From positions 1-9,075 of the forward strand of contig CANKTT010000053.1 in assembly GCA_947486505.1 (NCBI GenBank): 9,075 nucleotides of DNA. Reading direction: 5' to 3'. This document shows, piece by piece, positions 5,369 to 9,075 of the stretch. The stretch comes from Actinomycetota bacterium. Its GTDB lineage: Bacteria > Actinomycetota > Actinomycetes > S36-B12 > UBA5976. Under the pieces are notes generated by a model. It ran no database searches, was not told where the DNA came from, and saw only the letters and a program-made list of their open reading frames with translations. Both the position numbers and the translations under genes were made by a program. The first letter of the stretch is position 1, and each line of letters begins with the position of its first letter.

Positions 5369-5989
5369 ATGAATCAAACCGCGTTCAAGAGTTTTCCTAA
5401 AGTACTAGTTATAGTTGCAATCGCAGCGTTTTCCCTCTCGGCTTGCTCGAACAGCAGCAACTCTGCGCCAGCAAATTCCCAAAGTGCGGACGGCATGATG
5501 GGAAGCGCAATGCCAGACACCGCGTCCTCGTTATCAGCGGCAGACATCATGTTTTTGCAAATGATGATCCCACATCACGAACAGGCAATTGAAATGTCAA
5601 AACTTGCAACTACAAACACAAAGAATCCTGAAGTTTTAGATCTAGCCGCCCGAATTGAGGCTGCACAGCAACCTGAGATTGATCTTATGAACAAGCTACT
5701 CTCTGACGCTGGACAGTCAGTTATGCCAGGTCACAGCATGGGTCACGGCATGGGTGACAACGGCATGATGGATGAGGCCGACATGGACACCCTTGCCGCT
5801 GCAAAAGATTCAGCATTCGATGTGCTGTATTTAACGGGCATGATTGCACATCATGATGGCGCAATTGCAATGGCAGGAGAAGTAGCGGAAAGTTCAAATT
5901 CAGCAGTAAATACTCTGGCGAAAAACATAGTTTCGTCTCAGGCCGTTGAAATTGCGGAGATGACTAAGTTGCTTGCTGCCGCTTCCTAA
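5369..5989 (+). CDS. DUF305 domain lipoprotein
   Basis: A 206-residue secreted protein. Residues 1-26 form a lipoprotein signal peptide with lipobox L-S-A-C (23-26), so Cys26 would be lipidated and the mature protein anchored outside the membrane. The DUF305 region contains two related modules, FLQMMIPHHEQAIEMS (62-77) and YLTGMIAHHDGAIAMA (154-169), each with a His-His-acidic core. The linker between them (about 118-140) is rich in Met, His and Gly (P-G-H-S-M-G-H-G-M-G). DUF305 is a ferritin-like helical family often found with copper-handling genes, and the Met/His content fits metal binding, perhaps of copper; no copper gene is nearby, so this is inference. It starts the plus-strand run with the nucleoside hydrolase directly downstream. 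Confidence 0.92.
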   Translation: MNQTAFKSFPKVLVIVAIAAFSLSACSNSSNSAPANSQSADGMMGSAMPDTASSLSAADIMFLQMMIPHHEQAIEMSKLATTNTKNPEVLDLAARIEAAQQPEIDLMNKLLSDAGQSVMPGHSMGHGMGDNGMMDEADMDTLAAAKDSAFDVLYLTGMIAHHDGAIAMAGEVAESSNSAVNTLAKNIVSSQAVEIAEMTKLLAAAS

Positions 5990-6009
5990 GAATGCGACAG
6001 AATGGCCTT

Positions 6010-6948
6010 ATGACTTCGCCTACGCCCATCATTTTGGATTGCGATCCAGGACATGATGATGCGATGGCAATCCTGCTGGCGGCAGCCAATCCTGCAATCG
6101 AACTTCTGGGAATAACTACAGTTTCAGGAAATGGTTCTCTGGATAAAGTCACATACAACGCCCAGCGGGTTTGTGCCCTAGCCAACATCGTCGTTCCAAT
6201 TGCTAAGGGTGCCAATGATCCAATGGCAGGCAAAGCAAGTGCTGCGCCAACCATCCATGGCGTGAGCGCACTTGATGGAGCTGAACTACCTGAACCAGCA
6301 TTCGAACTCAGTTCTTTCACCGCCGTTGAACTAATCGCTGACTTGGTTAGTAATTGCGATCGAAAAGTAACTTTGATTCCTACCGGCCCACTTACAAACA
6401 TTGCAATGTTCCTGCAAAAACATCCAGAATTACACGATCGCATCGAACATATTTCGTTTATGGGTGGCAGTACTGAACGCGGTAATTGGACTCCCTATGC
6501 TGAATTCAATATTTGGGCTGATCCAGAAGCTGCAGATGTTGTACTCCGAAGTGGTTTGCCACTGATCATGTCTGGTCTGAACATTACTCATCAGGCTTTA
6601 GCTACTCCTGAAATTTTGGACCGGATTGCGAAGTTAGACACCAAGCTTGCTCACACAATCGTTGACCTACTTAAGTTCTTTGCAGATACTTATTGGGATG
6701 TTTTTGGAATGCCTAACCCTCCGGTACATGACCCGGTTGCATTGGCCATCATCATTGACATGTCAGTCGCAAAACTTGTTTCAGCACCAGTGTCAGTTGA
6801 GTTAATCGGTGAACTTACCCGAGGCGCCACGGTAGTTGATTTGCATGGCATAACTGGCCAAACCGCGAATGTTGATGTAGCAATGGAATTAGACGTCGAT
6901 AAATTCTGGAACATGTTGATCGACGCGATTGATGTATTGGGAACCTGA
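6010..6948 (+). CDS. Inosine-uridine-preferring nucleoside hydrolase (IUNH) family
   Basis: A 312-residue protein that would hydrolyse the N-glycosidic bond of ribonucleosides, giving ribose and a free base for salvage, in the cytoplasm. The N-terminal ILDCDPGHDDAMAILLA gives D10, D12, D16 and D17, the calcium and catalytic aspartates of the family. TGPLTN (125-130), the AEFNIWADPEAA block (164-175) and VHDPVALA (H240, D241) are also present, so all key residues are there and the length is normal. The exact base preference cannot be read from sequence. I chose the ATG at 6010 because it gives the usual short lead into the first strand and has CAGAAT, a -10-like hexamer, 6 bp upstream. An ATG at 5992, 2 bp after the DUF305 stop, would add six residues and allow translational coupling. 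Confidence 0.93.
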   Translation: MTSPTPIILDCDPGHDDAMAILLAAANPAIELLGITTVSGNGSLDKVTYNAQRVCALANIVVPIAKGANDPMAGKASAAPTIHGVSALDGAELPEPAFELSSFTAVELIADLVSNCDRKVTLIPTGPLTNIAMFLQKHPELHDRIEHISFMGGSTERGNWTPYAEFNIWADPEAADVVLRSGLPLIMSGLNITHQALATPEILDRIAKLDTKLAHTIVDLLKFFADTYWDVFGMPNPPVHDPVALAIIIDMSVAKLVSAPVSVELIGELTRGATVVDLHGITGQTANVDVAMELDVDKFWNMLIDAIDVLGT

Positions 6949-6961
6949 AGTTCTGCGCCGA

Positions 6962-6967
6962 TAGAGT
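6962..6967 (+). promoter_or_regulatory. Putative -10 element for a leaderless transporter mRNA
   Basis: TAGAGT (TANNNT) ends exactly 6 bp before the GTG at 6974. TTGGGA at 6937-6942 is a possible -35 with a long 19-bp spacer. There is no Shine-Dalgarno site before the GTG. Confidence 0.5.
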
Positions 6968-6973
6968 TGAGAC

Positions 6974-7867
6974 GTGACTCCACGCCAGCTGAATATGTAT
7001 TTCTGGACATTCATGTTCTGGGGACTTTCGTTCGTATGGCTCACTAAGGTCGTTGAGACCTTTGGTTGGGTTGGCGGAGTTAGTTTCCGCGCATTTGCAG
7101 CAGTTTTGATCCTTTTGATTTTGTCAAAAGTCATGAAGGTTGCCTTAACTTACGATGTCAATGACACAAAGCACTTTGCTATTTTGGGCGCAACTTCAGT
7201 TGCCATGAATCTTGGTGGCATGACCTATGCGCTATCAAAACTTGGAACTGCACTTACCGCCATATTGGTGACGACTATTCCGCTTTACAGTGCACTGATC
7301 GAACGCGTCTGGGGTAAAGCTAAGCACACCAAATTAATGATTTTGGGATTGTGGATTGGTTTTGGGGGAGTCGTAATCTTGATTGGACTTTCCTCACAAG
7401 CACTAGACATTGACTTCTTACTCGGATTCATAGGATCAACTATCGCCTCGTTCGGGTTTGCACTCGGTGGGAATTATTCCAAAGTCAAGGCCCAGCACAT
7501 CGGTGCCTGGGAGCAAACCATAGGCACGTTTACCTTCGGCGGGCTTTACCTGCTGCCATTCATGTTCTTAGTTCCAATTGTTAAGACTCCAACTTTGGCT
7601 TCATTTGGCTGGCTGTTTTTACTAGCAGCTACCGCAAGTTCGCTTGCGTATATTCTGTATTTCCGATTGGTCGCTGAAATCGGGGCGACAAAGGCGCTAA
7701 CTACTGAATTCATGGTTCCGGTAGTAGCAGTAATAGTCGGTGCAGTTTTCTTGGGCGAGAAAGTTACTGTGACGGACTTGATTGGCGCAGCATGTATCTT
7801 GCTGGGTAGCTCTTTGGTTCTGGGACTACTGCCACTGCGACGTAACACCGAATCGATTGCTTCGTAA
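6974..7867 (+). CDS. DMT superfamily transporter, two EamA domains
   Basis: A 297-residue inner-membrane protein with about ten hydrophobic segments (near residues 8-28, 33-50, 68-88, 93-111, 119-139, 149-167, 181-200, 210-230, 243-260 and 265-285). They form two EamA repeats of five helices, as usual for 10-TM drug/metabolite transporters. The second repeat ends with the typical PVVAVIVGAVFLGEKVT...GAACILLGSSLV pattern. Members mostly export small metabolites or amino acids; the substrate here is unknown. GTG at 6974 is the start, giving the first helix right after a short leader; it lies 25 bp beyond the nucleoside hydrolase stop. The stop (TAA, 7865-7867) directly abuts the P450 start, so the two are probably co-translated. 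Confidence 0.92.
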   Translation: MTPRQLNMYFWTFMFWGLSFVWLTKVVETFGWVGGVSFRAFAAVLILLILSKVMKVALTYDVNDTKHFAILGATSVAMNLGGMTYALSKLGTALTAILVTTIPLYSALIERVWGKAKHTKLMILGLWIGFGGVVILIGLSSQALDIDFLLGFIGSTIASFGFALGGNYSKVKAQHIGAWEQTIGTFTFGGLYLLPFMFLVPIVKTPTLASFGWLFLLAATASSLAYILYFRLVAEIGATKALTTEFMVPVVAVIVGAVFLGEKVTVTDLIGAACILLGSSLVLGLLPLRRNTESIAS

Positions 7868-9075
7868 GTGTCCGCCAAGAAGACTCCTAAGCGTTATGGC
7901 TGGAACACTCCAGTAACAGCAGTTGGCCCACAAGGTGGGTCAATGCTACGAAGCATCAAAAGCATTACCTCAGATCCACTTACGTACCTTGAAGCCACTT
8001 GGTCGGAATTTGGTGACGTAGTTCAGTTCCCAATTCCCAAACCAGCGACCTACTTAGTGACAAGTCCTGAAGGCGCCAGAGAAGTTCTGGTTAATCAGCA
8101 CAACGAAACTTCCAAGCGCACTTTGCAATACAACAATCTCTCGCTGGTAACCGGTGACGGTTTACTAACTGCTGACACTCAGGCTTGGCGACCGCGTCGA
8201 CGAATGCTGCAGCCGGCTTTTCACAAAGAGATGGTGGCACTTTCGGCAAATCACATTGAAGCTGGGTTAGCCAAACTTGATGCTCAGTGGCTGGAACTGA
8301 CATCGGAAGGTACCGCGATAGTTGATATCGATCACGCCATGATGAGCCTGGCGCTTGAAATAACATGTGGCGCATTGTTTGGAATTGATGTTGATGAGGA
8401 TGTTGACGAGATAACTTCGGCTACTTTGATTGCGCTTCATGGCGTAGTTGCTAGAGCACGTAATCCAATTTCAGTTCCATTAGGTTTCCCAACACCTGCG
8501 AATCTAAGAATGAAACGTGCAATAAAGCGGCTTGATAAAGCTGTCGATGCAATATTGAGTTCTCGGAATCTAAACAAACTTCCAGCGGATGCACCTATTC
8601 GCGACATGTTGGATGTGTTACTCGATCCAGATTTAGAAATTCCGTTAACAAAGCAGCAAATTCGCGACGAGATAGCAACCTTCATCGTTGCCGGGCACGA
8701 AACGGTCGCCAGTGCACTTACGTGGGCTTGGCATTTATTGGTTACGAATCCAGACGAATTACAGAAACTTAAGAATGATCCAACTCGAGCCCAGTTGGTA
8801 TTTGATGAGTCATTGCGGTTGTATCCGCCGGCTTGGGTCATCACCCGTCGGACATTAAGTGACTTAACGGTTGATGACGTACTGATTCCAGCGAATTCTC
8901 TTGTGATTGTGAGTCCGTGGTTAGTGCATCGAAATCCAAAAGCTTGGAAAAATCCAGCTACATTTATGCCTGACAGATTTAAAGCAGGTACCCCACAACT
9001 TGGCTACATCCCATTTGGTGCAGGCGCGCGCTTATGTATTGGAAAAGAAATGGCGCGACTTGAAGGTTCACAAAT
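7868..9075 (+). CDS. Cytochrome P450, 3' end beyond the window
   Basis: Starts at GTG 7868 with no gap after the transporter stop, and stays open to the window end (402 codons plus 2 bases). All main P450 marks are visible: WxxxR in the C helix (W107-R111), the I-helix oxygen-activation motif AGHET (275-279), the K-helix ExxR (E314-R317), and the haem-binding FGAGARLCIG with the axial thiolate Cys390. Most P450s run a further 40-60 residues after this, so only the tail is missing. The sequence before W107 (GDGLLTADTQ) and the AFH after it recall the CYP4/CYP102/CYP110-like group that oxidises fatty acids, alkanes or terpenoids, but the substrate is not readable. No membrane anchor is seen, so a soluble bacterial enzyme needing separate redox partners is likely. 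No ribosome binding site precedes the GTG, which fits coupling to the transporter. Confidence 0.95.
   Translation, partial: MSAKKTPKRYGWNTPVTAVGPQGGSMLRSIKSITSDPLTYLEATWSEFGDVVQFPIPKPATYLVTSPEGAREVLVNQHNETSKRTLQYNNLSLVTGDGLLTADTQAWRPRRRMLQPAFHKEMVALSANHIEAGLAKLDAQWLELTSEGTAIVDIDHAMMSLALEITCGALFGIDVDEDVDEITSATLIALHGVVARARNPISVPLGFPTPANLRMKRAIKRLDKAVDAILSSRNLNKLPADAPIRDMLDVLLDPDLEIPLTKQQIRDEIATFIVAGHETVASALTWAWHLLVTNPDELQKLKNDPTRAQLVFDESLRLYPPAWVITRRTLSDLTVDDVLIPANSLVIVSPWLVHRNPKAWKNPATFMPDRFKAGTPQLGYIPFGAGARLCIGKEMARLEGSQ

Noticed and set aside
5964..6443. Minus-strand open frame of 159 codons over the nucleoside hydrolase start
   Set aside because: It lies opposite the DUF305 end and the conserved DCDPGHDD region; its composition is that of a shadow frame, with no start signal.
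8437..8844. Minus-strand open frame of 135 codons within the P450
   Set aside because: It is antisense to the I-helix and ExxR region of a clear P450; no recognisable domain.

Overview
The window looks like a chromosomal segment of a mid-GC actinobacterium. The evidence is the end of a UPF0182-family gene (a family typical of actinobacteria), an initiator tRNA of actinobacterial type, and several genes whose only start signal is a -10-like hexamer exactly 6 nt before the start codon, the layout of leaderless mRNAs common in Actinobacteria. By eye GC is somewhat below 50%, which would suit a streamlined aquatic lineage such as the freshwater acI/Nanopelagicales group. That last step is inference.

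Layout. (1) 1-840, plus: C-terminal end of a UPF0182 membrane protein. (2) 841-1195, no protein gene: promoter, initiator tRNA-fMet(CAU), its terminator, then a short odd stretch holding a 16-bp copy of the tRNA 3' end followed by a second strong UUCG terminator. (3) 1196-1840, plus: TetR-family regulator with a leaderless-type start, a candidate operator, and a terminator lying inside the convergent neighbour. (4) 4729 down to 1859, minus: a three-gene run of aconitase X large subunit, aconitase X small subunit and a FUSC-type (aromatic acid exporter-like) membrane protein. (5) 5223-4804, minus: a small eRF1-domain-like (baeRF / 'translational machinery') protein, separated from the aconitase X genes by an 18-bp RNA hairpin. 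(6) 5369-7867, plus: DUF305 lipoprotein, nucleoside hydrolase, DMT/EamA transporter, followed with zero gap by a cytochrome P450 (7868 to the window end, incomplete).

How it fits together. The two aconitase X subunits form a split enzyme, most likely a hydroxy-acid or hydroxy-amino-acid dehydratase; the bacterial type with known function is cis-3-hydroxy-L-proline dehydratase. The FUSC protein behind them could export a related metabolite, but this is only positional inference. DUF305 and nucleoside hydrolase are 2-20 nt apart depending on the start. The transporter and P450 abut, so they are probably translated as a coupled pair. I see no CRISPR array, phage gene, transposase, toxin-antitoxin or defence system. 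The most notable things are in the non-coding DNA: the duplicated tRNA tail, the repeated TANNNT-N6-start pattern and the G-U-rich hairpin whose loop region overlaps a promoter -35 box.
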